From Prochlorococcus sp. AG-363-C02 (GTDB lineage: Bacteria; Cyanobacteriota; Cyanobacteriia; PCC-6307; Cyanobiaceae): a stretch of DNA of 43,567 nt. The notes under the pieces are model-generated. The model was given only the letters and a program-made list of their open reading frames with translations. It did no database searches and was not told the origin of the DNA. The stretch lies in the NCBI GenBank assembly GCA_003278345.1, contig QCFH01000012.1:1-43567 (forward strand), written 5' to 3'. The position numbers were made by a program, and so were the translations under genes. The number at the start of each line of letters is the position of its first letter. Position 1 is the stretch's first letter. This document shows, piece after piece, positions 25,595 to 36,241 of the stretch.

Positions 25595-25668
25595 CGCACA
25601 ACACAACATGCCTGCAGGGTGGTAGGGTTGCGCGGTTTCATGTGATTTGCTTTGAAAGCGAATCCTAA

Positions 25669-27150
<1,482 letters not shown>

Positions 27151-27227
27151 ACAAGTAAATAAGAATCAGCCCATATAGGCTAAAGACAACTATCACTAAT
27201 TAATTAACTAAACCGACTAGCAAAAAA

Positions 27228-27635
27228 ATGTCCCTCACATTAAGAGTACTTGCTCCAGACAAAAGCGTATTCGATGCAACAGTAGAGGAAGTGATACTTC
27301 CAAGTACTACAGGTCTTCTTGGTATTCTTCCTGGGCATATTTCAATGGTTACTGCTATTGGAATAGGAGTTCTCAAATTACGTAAAAGCAATGGAAATTG
27401 GAATTCCATTGCTTTAATGGGAGGCTTTGCAGAAGTTGAATCTGATGATGTAACTGTCTTAGTGAATTCTGCAGAACTTGGTCAAGATATTGATCAAAAA
27501 TCAATAGAGCAAGAATTAGAGAAAGCTAAAAATGAATTAATTAGACTTGAAGGTGAAGGACCCTCTACAGATAAAATGAAAGCACAAGAAAGTTTTGATA
27601 AAGCTAGGGCCAAATTCCAAGCATCTACTCAATAG
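27228..27635 (+). CDS. atpC: ATP synthase F1 subunit epsilon
   Basis: A 135-residue rotor subunit. The N-terminal beta sandwich is seen from MSLTLRVLAPDKSVFDATVE through STTGLLGILPGHISMVTAI and FAEVESDDVTVLVNSAE; the C-terminal two-helix region is EQELEKAKNELIRLEGEG onward. It couples proton flow to catalysis and can inhibit ATP hydrolysis. It lies 77 bases after atpD with no terminator between, so one operon is likely. Confidence 0.95.
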   Translation: MSLTLRVLAPDKSVFDATVEEVILPSTTGLLGILPGHISMVTAIGIGVLKLRKSNGNWNSIALMGGFAEVESDDVTVLVNSAELGQDIDQKSIEQELEKAKNELIRLEGEGPSTDKMKAQESFDKARAKFQASTQ

Positions 27636-27688
27636 AGATAAGGTTAAGAAAATATATTTTAGGAAATTTTATTTTATTCTGTTTAGTT

Positions 27689-28168
27689 TTAAGCGGTCCC
27701 GCAAAACGTTACTTCTGGAAATTTAATTTTTGCTTCTTCAAGTGACTTCCCTTTGCCTTCTTCTTGCCAATAATTTATTACTTCTGTTGCTTTATTTAAA
27801 ACTTCAACCCTTTCATTATCTGTAATCCATGCTTTTTCTTCTAATTCTGTTTTAAGAGTTTCCCAAGCATCTTCTCTAGGCCAAAAGAAATAAGCTGTTA
27901 GCGGACTAGTACCTCCACCAACAATTTGATCTACTGCCAATGCAACATTATCTGGCAACCAAAGAATCTTTAATAAGAATCTACCTTCATCAGCCTTAGG
28001 GGTATGTCCAGAAGGAACGCCATCTGCATCAAAAGTTGCAGATGCAAGAACTTCAGCAGCTCCTAACATTCCTGGACGTCCTGATTTTGTTTGTTCTTCT
28101 TTTATTCCGGAAGAAGTTGATTTGTCTTGATCCTCTTGAATCGCAGAGGAGCTTTCAGAAGCACTCAT
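27689..28168 (-). CDS. Plastid-type 30S ribosomal protein PSRP-3 / Ycf65
   Basis: A 159-residue protein whose last 100 residues are the PSRP-3/Ycf65 domain: [44 protein letters not shown], then [16 protein letters not shown] and [10 protein letters not shown]. It is a cyanobacterial and plastid-specific small-subunit ribosomal protein. The first 55 residues are a polar extension (Ser/Glu/Lys/Gln-rich) not found in the core domain; it could be disordered. It is convergent with atpC and divergent from the HAD gene. Confidence 0.9.
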   Translation of the reverse strand: MSASESSSAIQEDQDKSTSSGIKEEQTKSGRPGMLGAAEVLASATFDADGVPSGHTPKADEGRFLLKILWLPDNVALAVDQIVGGGTSPLTAYFFWPREDAWETLKTELEEKAWITDNERVEVLNKATEVINYWQEEGKGKSLEEAKIKFPEVTFCGTA

Positions 28169-28230
28169 TTCTTAAGCCTTATGCAGCTAACATTGAACTA
28201 ACTTAACAGGATGAGCTGCATCAGTTAACT

Positions 28231-29016
28231 TTGGATTTTAAAGGACTTGTACTATTTGACATCGATGGAGTAATTCGTGATGTAGAGAACAGCTATCGAT
28301 TAGCACTAAAAAAAACAGTAGCTAGATATTGCGACTGGGAACCCAGTAATCAAGAGATTGATTCTCTTAAAGCAGAAGGTTGCTGGAACAATGACTGGGA
28401 TGCAAGTCTTGAACTAATAAAGCGCCACAATAAATTAAATGGCCTCTTAACAAAATCACCATCTAGAGAAAGTCTTATTCACCAATTTAATTCATTCTAT
28501 TTTGGCTCTAATCCTTCTGATAATCCAAAAGAATGGAATGGTTTTATTACAAACGAACCTCTTCTAGTAAATAAAAAATTCTTTCAAGAATTAACCGATC
28601 AAAAAGTTAGATGGGGATTTGTCAGCGGAGCAGAGCCTACCTCTGCAAAGTTTGTATTAGAAAAGCGTTTAGGTTTAAATTCACCTCCCTTAATAGCAAT
28701 GGGAGATGCTCCTGATAAACCTGATCCAACAGGCTTAATAAGTCTTTCAAAGCAACTAATATCCGAAACTTTAGAGAATAATTTTCAACCCATTTCATAT
28801 CTAGGGGATACAGTTGCTGATGTTATAACAATTCAAAAAGCTAGAGATAAATACCCAAAACAAAGATTTATAAGTTTAGCTGTAGCTCCTCCACATCTAC
28901 ATAAAAAGGAAAAACTTAAGGAAAGAAAAGCTTATGAAAACAGATTAAAAGATGCAGGGGCAGATAAAATTTTACAAACTACTAAAGAAATTCTTGAATA
29001 TATTTTAGATTGGTAA
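28231..29016 (+). CDS. HAD superfamily hydrolase (TIGR01548-like)
   Basis: A 261-residue haloacid-dehalogenase fold protein. Motif I is LFDIDGVIRDVE with the nucleophile Asp and the second Asp; motif II is the GFVSGAE region; motif IV is SYLGDTVADV. The pattern FDIDGVIRDVxNSYRLAL and PDKPDP matches the cyanobacterial subfamily IA group TIGR01548. It probably acts on a phosphorylated small molecule, not identified. Start TTG 28231 is used: an upstream ATG is out of frame and an in-frame stop lies at 28204. It is convergent with pepP. Confidence 0.8.
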   Translation: MDFKGLVLFDIDGVIRDVENSYRLALKKTVARYCDWEPSNQEIDSLKAEGCWNNDWDASLELIKRHNKLNGLLTKSPSRESLIHQFNSFYFGSNPSDNPKEWNGFITNEPLLVNKKFFQELTDQKVRWGFVSGAEPTSAKFVLEKRLGLNSPPLIAMGDAPDKPDPTGLISLSKQLISETLENNFQPISYLGDTVADVITIQKARDKYPKQRFISLAVAPPHLHKKEKLKERKAYENRLKDAGADKILQTTKEILEYILDW

Positions 29017-29032
29017 AAAATAAATATATCTA

Positions 29033-30352
29033 TTATCGTTCCATCTCATTTATTGATTTAAATGCATCTGAACTCAGAATCTCTGGAACATCTTTAGTAA
29101 CTAAAACATCATCTTCAATTCGTATTCCAATACCTTTCCAATGTTCTTCTATCTTTGGCTGACCTTCTGGAACAGGCATAAGATCACTTATGTAAATTCC
29201 AGGTTCAACGGTTAATAGCATTCCCTCCTCAAGGGGAATGGGATATTCACCAAGACGATATGCACCTACATCATGAACATCCAAACCAAGCCAATGTCCT
29301 GTTCTATGCATATAAATATGATGATACAAACCCTGCTCAATTATTGAATCTGCTTCTCCTTTCAATAAGCCAATATCGATTAATCCTTCAACTAAAATTT
29401 TAACTGCCCTGAAATGCACTTTCTCAGTATTTTCTCCAGGCAATACACAATTAATTGCAGCGTTTTGAGCAGCTAAGACAATTTCATATAAAGCTTTTTG
29501 CTCTGGTGTAAATTTTCCATTGATAGGGAAAGTCCTAGTTATATCAGCGTTGTAATAATCATCTAAAGAACATCCAGCATCAATCAATAACAATTCACCA
29601 TTCTTAAGAAGAGATTGATTTGAAGTGTAATGAAGAATACAAGCATTTTCACCTCCTGCAACTATCGAACTATAGGCTGGGCCTCTAGCTCCTTGGTCTA
29701 AAAAAGATTTTTCAATAATTGCCTGAATCTCGCGCTCATTCATCCCAGGTCTAGTTACTTGGCGTGCCAATTCATGAGCTTTTGAAGAAATACAAGCAGC
29801 TTCTCTCATTCTTGAAATCTCCCATGGATCTTTCTTCAATCTCAATTTATGCAAAATAGAACATGGAGAATGTAATCCCATTGGCAATGCCCCACTTCGT
29901 GAATATCTATCTAATGCTTCTGACAAAAATTTTAGGACCAAAGGCTCAACCTTTGGATGCTTGCCAATACGAAAAAAAATATGTTCAGAGCCATACAAAT
30001 AACCAGATAATTTTTCTGATAATTGATCTAAAGAATGTGCAATATCAACATCAAAATTCTCTACTACTCCTTTAATTCCCCAACGAAAACCATGCCAAAC
30101 CTCCTCAGAAGATTCTTTAGGCATGACAAACAAGATATATTGCTCTCCTTCCGGACGATAAGGCAAAAACAAAGCCACAGCATCAGGTTCATCAAAACCT
30201 GTTAAATACCAAAAATCACTATTTTGCCTAAAAGGATATTCACAGTCTGAGTGATGCGTAACCAAGCTTGCACCTGGGATGATCGCAGCACTACCATTCA
30301 ATTCAAGCAAGAAACGCTTGCGACGGTCTTTAAAAATCTGATGATTTTTCAC
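29033..30352 (-). CDS. pepP: Xaa-Pro aminopeptidase (M24B)
   Basis: A 439-residue metallopeptidase removing N-terminal residues next to proline. An N-terminal aminopeptidase-P domain (residues 1-150) includes SDFWYLTGFDEPDAVALFLP. The pita-bread C-terminal domain has all five metal ligands: two Asp in LLIDAGCSLDDYYNADITRTFP, His in HRTGHWLGLDVHD, Glu in TVEPGIYIS and Glu in IRIEDDVLVT. No signal peptide, so cytoplasmic. It runs tail to tail with the HAD gene. Confidence 0.95.
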   Translation of the reverse strand: MKNHQIFKDRRKRFLLELNGSAAIIPGASLVTHHSDCEYPFRQNSDFWYLTGFDEPDAVALFLPYRPEGEQYILFVMPKESSEEVWHGFRWGIKGVVENFDVDIAHSLDQLSEKLSGYLYGSEHIFFRIGKHPKVEPLVLKFLSEALDRYSRSGALPMGLHSPCSILHKLRLKKDPWEISRMREAACISSKAHELARQVTRPGMNEREIQAIIEKSFLDQGARGPAYSSIVAGGENACILHYTSNQSLLKNGELLLIDAGCSLDDYYNADITRTFPINGKFTPEQKALYEIVLAAQNAAINCVLPGENTEKVHFRAVKILVEGLIDIGLLKGEADSIIEQGLYHHIYMHRTGHWLGLDVHDVGAYRLGEYPIPLEEGMLLTVEPGIYISDLMPVPEGQPKIEEHWKGIGIRIEDDVLVTKDVPEILSSDAFKSINEMER

Positions 30353-30454
30353 GATAAATTGATCATCAATTAAACCTCTAAGGATGGCAAGAACTCAAAC
30401 ATAGTGGAGAATAAGTTCAAATGATTCTTCAAGATCACTGAAGATAGCAAAGGT

Positions 30455-31441
30455 ATGAATTCTGACATTCTATCCCTATTAATTCTTCTTGCAGTTGTAC
30501 TAACTGGTTCTGCTGCATGCTCAGGAATAGAAGCTGCTCTTTTATCGGTCAATCCTTTAAGAGTGCATGAACTTGCTGCAAAACATAACTCTGGTAGAGG
30601 TCCAAAGAAATTAGCAAAGTTGCGCCATCGTCTTGGCAGAACGCTCACAGTAATTACTATCGCAAATAACAGTTTTAATATCTTTGGCAGTTTGATGCTA
30701 GGCATTTATGCAACTATTGTTTTTCAATCAAGTCTAGAAAGAGCTATCTTTTCCATAGTTTTAACAATACTAGTTTTACTATTAGGCGAAATAATTCCAA
30801 AATCAGTTGGAACAAAACTTTCCTTACAAATTGCTCTTATAAGTGCGCCAATCCTTGATTTCCTAAGTGTCTTAATGCGACCTTTAATAATTTTATTGGA
30901 ACACTTATTACCAGTTATTACCTCTGAAAACGAACTAACAACAGATGAAGAAGAAATAAGGCAAATGGCGAGGCTAGGCTCCCAAAAAGGACAAATAGAA
31001 GCTGATGAAGCAGCAATGATAGGAAATGTCTTTCAACTTAATGACTTAACAGCTAGAGACCTGATGACACCAAGAGTTTCTGCAGCAACTCTAGATGGCT
31101 CAATAAAATTAGAGTACTTGCGCAGTAATCTTTTAAATAATAATTCTCAATATTGGGTTGTTTTAGGGAAAGAAGTAGACAAGATATTAGGAATAGTAAA
31201 ACGTGAGCGTTTACTTACCGCATTGGTACAGGGACATAATCAATTAACGCCTATAGATCTTTGTCAAGCAGTTGAATATGTCCCCGAAATGATCAAAATT
31301 GATAGATTACTTACTTGTTTTAATAAAGATAAATCAGGTGTCAGGGTAGTAGTTGATGAATTTGGTGGGTTTGTCGGATTAATTGGTGCAGAAGCAGTTT
31401 TAGCAGTTTTAGCTGGATGGTGGAGAAAATCAAGTAAATGA
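30455..31441 (+). CDS. CNNM/DUF21 membrane protein with CBS domains
   Basis: A 328-residue membrane protein. The DUF21 (CNNM) domain, about residues 1-170, has four hydrophobic segments, GSAACSGIEAALLSVNPLRV near the start and LLLGEIIPKSVGTK later. Then an acidic linker (DEEEIRQMARLGSQKGQIEADEA) and a CBS pair containing RDLMTPRVSAATLDG. The C-terminal CorC/HlyC domain of longer relatives is missing. Related proteins handle magnesium or cobalt efflux; function here is inferred only. Its stop overlaps the GTPase start by ATGA. Confidence 0.85.
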   Translation: MNSDILSLLILLAVVLTGSAACSGIEAALLSVNPLRVHELAAKHNSGRGPKKLAKLRHRLGRTLTVITIANNSFNIFGSLMLGIYATIVFQSSLERAIFSIVLTILVLLLGEIIPKSVGTKLSLQIALISAPILDFLSVLMRPLIILLEHLLPVITSENELTTDEEEIRQMARLGSQKGQIEADEAAMIGNVFQLNDLTARDLMTPRVSAATLDGSIKLEYLRSNLLNNNSQYWVVLGKEVDKILGIVKRERLLTALVQGHNQLTPIDLCQAVEYVPEMIKIDRLLTCFNKDKSGVRVVVDEFGGFVGLIGAEAVLAVLAGWWRKSSK

Positions 31442-32760
31442 AGATTTTAAAAACAACTTCAGAAACATGTGGCCTTATGCTCAAGGAATGGGAAAGGGGT
31501 TTAAAGCTAACATGTTTAGAGAAGTCACAGCTTTCAGGCGAGCTCAAGACTCTTAATTTACAAATCAATCGATTAAGCAATGGGCATATACGCGTAACTG
31601 TATTTGGCAAAGTAGGTGTTGGGAAATCAAGTCTACTTAATGCTCTTATTGAGGATAAATACTTTGCTACTGATATAGCTCATGGGTGCACAAGGAAAAC
31701 TGCTGGGGTAATTTGGAAACAGACTATCAAGAATCTGACAACCATAGAGTTAGTAGATACGCCAGGAATTGATGAAATTTCAGCTAATGCACGAGAGCGA
31801 CTCGCCTCAAGAATTGCATTGAATTCTGATCTAATTTTATTCGTTCTTGACAGTGATATTACAAGCGTAGAACTCAATGCCCTCAATGTTCTTCTCAAAA
31901 CGGGTAAACCAATCTTGCTAGTTCTTAATCGTTGTGATCAATGGAATCATGATGAGATTCAAGAGATTCTGTTAAGTATAAAAGATCGTCTCCCAGATTC
32001 AGCAAAAACACTGAATATAGAGACTGTTTCCGCAGCTCCACGTACAGTCGAAATATCTGTAGAAGGGCAGATAAGGAGAGAAGAAAGCAAACCAAAAATT
32101 CATTCCTTAAAAAGAAAATTGATCAAGTTATTAGATACTGAGGGATCTACTCTTTTAACAATCAATTCTCTGCGTCAGGCAGAAAGTCTTTATCGTTCTC
32201 TTAAAAGAGGTCGTTTACAAAGAAGAAAAATAGAGGCTCAAGGCCTTATTGGGAAATTTGCAGCTATTAAAGCATCAAGTGTTGCTATTAATCCTCTTCT
32301 TCTTTTTGATTTCGCAACTGGATTAGCTCTAGATACAGCCTTGATAGTGCAACTCAGTAAATTATATGGCTTGGAATTAAAGGGAACATCTGCAAGAAAA
32401 TTATTAAAAAGGCTTTCATTACATAACGGTCTAATCGGTGGAGCTCAACTTGGCATTCAGGTTACTTTAGGAAGTATTCAGAATCTATTACTATTAGCAA
32501 CTCCATTTACCGGCGGTTTAAGTCTTGCCCCTGCAGCTCCAATTGCAATCGCACAAGCAGCAGTTGCAATTCAAACAACTAAGTTAACAGGCCGGTTGGT
32601 AGCAGCAGAGCTACTTAGAAATAGTCAACTTGCTGGAACTAGTCCGACATCAATTTTACGTAGGCTTTATAAAAAGAATTCCAACTCAAGAAGATTTCTT
32701 AGTTATTGTGAGATAATTCCTAGAGAAAGAGCACAGCATATAACTGCCCTTCTGCCATGA
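31438..32760 (+). CDS. Era-like GTPase with DUF697 C-terminal domain
   Basis: A 440-residue protein of the TRAFAC GTPase class. G1 is GKVGVGKSS (57-65), G3 is DTPG (107-110) and G4 is NRCD (164-167), so GTP binding is likely though G4 has R-C in place of K-x. A helical and hydrophobic C-terminal half (about 250-400, with NPLLLFDFATGLALDTALIVQL and GGAQLGIQVTLG) matches DUF697, seen in cyanobacterial membrane-associated GTPases. It overlaps both neighbours by ATGA. Function not known. Confidence 0.82.
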   Translation: MKILKTTSETCGLMLKEWERGLKLTCLEKSQLSGELKTLNLQINRLSNGHIRVTVFGKVGVGKSSLLNALIEDKYFATDIAHGCTRKTAGVIWKQTIKNLTTIELVDTPGIDEISANARERLASRIALNSDLILFVLDSDITSVELNALNVLLKTGKPILLVLNRCDQWNHDEIQEILLSIKDRLPDSAKTLNIETVSAAPRTVEISVEGQIRREESKPKIHSLKRKLIKLLDTEGSTLLTINSLRQAESLYRSLKRGRLQRRKIEAQGLIGKFAAIKASSVAINPLLLFDFATGLALDTALIVQLSKLYGLELKGTSARKLLKRLSLHNGLIGGAQLGIQVTLGSIQNLLLLATPFTGGLSLAPAAPIAIAQAAVAIQTTKLTGRLVAAELLRNSQLAGTSPTSILRRLYKKNSNSRRFLSYCEIIPRERAQHITALLP

Positions 32761-33347
32761 TAATTAGTCCAGACACATCAATAGCATTGTTAGGCACAAG
32801 TGCTGACCCTCCTACAAATGGTCACCAAGCTTTATTAATAGGGTTATGTAAGCTATTCCCAAAAGTTTTGACTTGGGCAAGTAATAATCCAGGTAAGAAG
32901 CATAATCACTCACTAGATCAACGGCTTGAGCTTCTTAATGCATTAGTAAAAAAAATTGCTTTGCCAAATCTTGAATTAAAACAAGCATTAAGTCATAAAT
33001 GGGCAGTCAAGACACTTGAAAAGGCTTCAGAATACTGGCCGAAAAGAAATCTTGTTCTAGTCGTAGGTAGTGACTTAGTCAAAGACATACCTACTTGGTT
33101 TAAGGCAAGGGATATATTTAAAACGTCACAACTCGGAATAGTCCCTCGTAAAGGTTGGCCTTTGAATGATGCAGAGCTACAGGCTATCAAAGATCTTGGT
33201 GGCAAAAGTATCTTATTACCTTTAACAATCCCAGAGACTTCCAGCTCAGATATTAAAAAGCAACAAATATTTTCTCAGGTTCCAACAGCCGTACTACCAA
33301 TTATTAAAGAAAAAAATTTATATGGAATAAGCCAAAATACGAAATGA
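32757..33347 (+). CDS. nadD: Nicotinate-nucleotide adenylyltransferase
   Basis: A 196-residue nucleotidyltransferase forming deamido-NAD from nicotinate mononucleotide and ATP. The HxGH family loop appears as GTSADPPTNGH (13-23), where the usual form is GGTFDPxHxGH, so the first His is Thr20. Later blocks are LVVGSDLVKDIPTW and LGIVPRKG; the ISSTxxR-type motif is TSSSDIK. It overlaps nadE by ATGA, strongly supporting the role in NAD synthesis. This divergent loop is common in picocyanobacteria as far as I recall. Confidence 0.85.
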   Translation: MIISPDTSIALLGTSADPPTNGHQALLIGLCKLFPKVLTWASNNPGKKHNHSLDQRLELLNALVKKIALPNLELKQALSHKWAVKTLEKASEYWPKRNLVLVVGSDLVKDIPTWFKARDIFKTSQLGIVPRKGWPLNDAELQAIKDLGGKSILLPLTIPETSSSDIKKQQIFSQVPTAVLPIIKEKNLYGISQNTK

Positions 33348-35038
33348 AAATTGCCTTAGCTCAACTCAATCCTCTTATAGGAGACTTAAGTGGGAATACG
33401 TCAAAGATTATTTCTTCCTGCAACAAAGCTAACAATCAAAATGCCAGTCTTCTTATTACACCTGAATTATCATTGTGGGGCTATCCACCTAGAGATTTGC
33501 TCTTCAACTCAAGGCTTATAAATCTTCAATGGGAACTCATTAATGAAATAGTCCATCATATTAAGAATAAAGCTCCTAATCTATCAGTACTAATTGGGAT
33601 AGCAGAGCCCACTCCTGATAATCAACTACCAAAACTATTTAATTCCATCGCACTTATTCAACAGAATGGGTGGAAAGTCATATGCAGAAAGCAGTTACTC
33701 CCAACATATGACGTGTTTGATGAAAAAAGATACTTCAGAGCAGCAAGTAATACTGGACTTATAAACCTGAAAATAAACAATAAAGCGTGGAACATTGGAC
33801 TAACAATTTGTGAAGACCTTTGGGTTGAAGAAATAATTCAAGGACATCGTTTAGTAGGACCAGATCCAATAGCTGAGCTTACGAAAAAAAACATTGACAT
33901 ACTTGTAAATCTGTCTGCATCTCCTTTTACGCATAGTAAAGAATTACTTAGGCAACAAATAGCAGCTAAAGCTGCTAAACGACTTCATTGTCCAGTGATA
34001 TATCTCAATCAAGTTGGGGGTAATGATGAATTAATTTTTGATGGGTCAAGCTTTGTAACCGACAGTCAGGGTAAAACAATTCATTCTCTCCCTAGATGCC
34101 ATGAATCAGTTTCTATTTGGGATCCTAGTTGCAAAGAAAAAGTTTCAGAATGGGAAACAACAGATCCTCAAGAAAGACTCTTAGAAGCATTAATACTTGG
34201 ACTTCAAGACTATGCTTCAAAGTGTGGTTTCAATAGTGCTTTACTTGGGCTAAGTGGTGGCATTGACTCTGCCTTGGTATCAGTAATAGCATGTGCTGCA
34301 TTAGGTCCTGAGCAAGTATCAGGAATATTGATGCCTTCACCTTGGAGTTCAGAAGGATCTGTAAAAGATGCAAGTGCACTAGCTAAAAGGCTAAGAATTA
34401 GAACTAGCGTGATACCTATAAACACATTAATGAAAAGCTATGACAATAGTCTTGAAAAATCTATTGGAGAAATCCCTCAAGGTTTAACTGCTGAAAATCT
34501 TCAAGCTCGTATTAGAGGAACACTTCTTATGGCAATAGCTAATAAGAAAAGACATCTTCTTTTATCTACTGGGAACAAGTCAGAGCTTGCCGTTGGATAT
34601 TGCACACTTTACGGTGACATGAATGGAGGGTTATCAGTTATTGGAGATATTTACAAAACTCATGTTTTCGACTTATGTAAATGGATAGATAGTAATAAAG
34701 CTTACAAATTAAGAGCAAAATTAGGGTTGAGAAGTGATGGTGAGCTAATAGGTTCAAAAATTCGTAACAAACCTCCAAGTGCAGAGCTTAGTCCAAATCA
34801 ATTAGATAGCGACTTCTTACCAGATTATGAAACCCTAGACCCTATTCTTAAAGCACTTATAGAAGAGAAAAGAAATTCTGAAGCGTTGCTTAATCAAGGA
34901 TATAGCCCTAGTTTAATCAATAAAGTACAAAAATTAATAAAACAAGCTGAATTCAAAAGACGCCAAGCTCCTCCCATGCTGAAAGTTAGTGATCAAGCAT
35001 TTGGAAGTGGTTGGAGGATACCTATTGCATCAATGTAA
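33344..35038 (+). CDS. nadE: Glutamine-dependent NAD+ synthetase
   Basis: A 564-residue two-domain enzyme making NAD from deamido-NAD. The N-terminal nitrilase-type glutaminase has the Glu41-Lys116-Cys156 triad (TPELSLWG, CRKQLLP, LTICEDLW). The C-terminal synthetase has the PP-loop SGGIDS at 304-309, LLSTGNKSELAVGYCTLYGD and the tail RRQAPPMLKV. It ends the tight run CNNM, GTPase, nadD, nadE in which every junction is an ATGA overlap. Confidence 0.95.
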   Translation: MKIALAQLNPLIGDLSGNTSKIISSCNKANNQNASLLITPELSLWGYPPRDLLFNSRLINLQWELINEIVHHIKNKAPNLSVLIGIAEPTPDNQLPKLFNSIALIQQNGWKVICRKQLLPTYDVFDEKRYFRAASNTGLINLKINNKAWNIGLTICEDLWVEEIIQGHRLVGPDPIAELTKKNIDILVNLSASPFTHSKELLRQQIAAKAAKRLHCPVIYLNQVGGNDELIFDGSSFVTDSQGKTIHSLPRCHESVSIWDPSCKEKVSEWETTDPQERLLEALILGLQDYASKCGFNSALLGLSGGIDSALVSVIACAALGPEQVSGILMPSPWSSEGSVKDASALAKRLRIRTSVIPINTLMKSYDNSLEKSIGEIPQGLTAENLQARIRGTLLMAIANKKRHLLLSTGNKSELAVGYCTLYGDMNGGLSVIGDIYKTHVFDLCKWIDSNKAYKLRAKLGLRSDGELIGSKIRNKPPSAELSPNQLDSDFLPDYETLDPILKALIEEKRNSEALLNQGYSPSLINKVQKLIKQAEFKRRQAPPMLKVSDQAFGSGWRIPIASM

Positions 35039-35094
35039 CGTTAAAGAAACTTAGGAAAGGTTCAAATAGTAAAAATTACTAGAATTTAAAGAAA

Positions 35095-36237
35095 ATGCCA
35101 TTGTCATCTGTTTTATCTGCACCTATTTCAAGTATAGGGATTCCCAAAGAAATCAAGTCAGATGAATTAAGAGTTGCCATTACTCCAGATGGTGTTAGGG
35201 AACTAGTTAGTCAAGGTCTAGAAGTAAGAGTCCAAACAGAAGCTGGGAAAGGAGTAGGTATTGAAGATAAAGTTTTTTCTGATGCTGGTGCAAAAATTGT
35301 TAGCAGGGAGGGAGCCTGGGCAGCTCATTTAATCGTAAAAGTTAAGGCACCACAACCAGAAGAGTATAAGCTACTTAGAGAAGACATGGTACTATTTACA
35401 TATCTACATTTAGCAGCTAATTTATCAGTATGTGAGGCATTGCTTTCAGCGAGAACTACCAGCATAGGTTACGAGACTGTACAAATGCCCAATGGAAGTC
35501 TTCCATTGCTTGCTCCTATGAGTGAAATTGCTGGCAGGTTAGCAGCTCAAGTAGGCGCACATTTTCTCGAAAGACCCAATGGTGGGCGAGGTGTTTTATT
35601 GGGAGGATGTACGGGAGTTCAGCCTGCAAGAGTTGTAGTACTTGGTGCTGGTACGGTTGGATGGAATGCAGCACAGCTTGCTACTGCTATGGGTGCTGAA
35701 GTTCTGCTTTTGGACCGTTCACCGGAAAGGCTACGAAAACTAGATTCATCAAACAGAGGGAGACTTAGCAGTATTGTCAGTAGTAGAGGCCTGCTTGAAA
35801 GATTAATGCCTACTGCTGACCTGATAATCGGAGCTGTACTAACTCCTGGAGGAAGAGCCCCAACACTTATCGATGAAAACATGGTAAAGCAAATGAAGAG
35901 TAGATCAGTAATAGTTGATGTCGCAATCGACCAGGGAGGCTGCATTTCAACAAGTGTTGAGACAACTCTTAAAAAGCCAACTGTAAATATTCATAATGTT
36001 CAACATTACGCCGTAAGTAATATGCCTGGAGCTGTTCCATTCACATCAACTGAAGCTCTAAGCAGTGTCACCCTGCCATATATTCTTGGTATTGCTGGAC
36101 GTGGTCTCGAAGCAGCAGTAACAGATAAGCCAGAAATAGTATCAGGTTTAAATACAATTGGAGGTTCAATATGTCATCCTAGTGTTGCGAAAGCTCTTGG
36201 CCTTAATTCTAGACACCCCATGGCATGTCTTAATTAA
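35095..36237 (+). CDS. ald: Alanine dehydrogenase
   Basis: A 380-residue enzyme that interconverts L-alanine with pyruvate, ammonium and NADH. The N-terminus IGIPKEIKSDELRVAITPDGVREL and the active-site YLHLAAN segment (about residue 100) are diagnostic. A Rossmann motif VVLGAGTVGWNAAQLA follows at about residue 180, then the late MPGAVPFTSTEAL. Ammonium released by urease could feed it, though it more often degrades alanine. It starts 56 bases after nadE and converges with the DUF3326 gene. Confidence 0.93.
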   Translation: MPLSSVLSAPISSIGIPKEIKSDELRVAITPDGVRELVSQGLEVRVQTEAGKGVGIEDKVFSDAGAKIVSREGAWAAHLIVKVKAPQPEEYKLLREDMVLFTYLHLAANLSVCEALLSARTTSIGYETVQMPNGSLPLLAPMSEIAGRLAAQVGAHFLERPNGGRGVLLGGCTGVQPARVVVLGAGTVGWNAAQLATAMGAEVLLLDRSPERLRKLDSSNRGRLSSIVSSRGLLERLMPTADLIIGAVLTPGGRAPTLIDENMVKQMKSRSVIVDVAIDQGGCISTSVETTLKKPTVNIHNVQHYAVSNMPGAVPFTSTEALSSVTLPYILGIAGRGLEAAVTDKPEIVSGLNTIGGSICHPSVAKALGLNSRHPMACLN

Positions 36238-36241
36238 GAAG

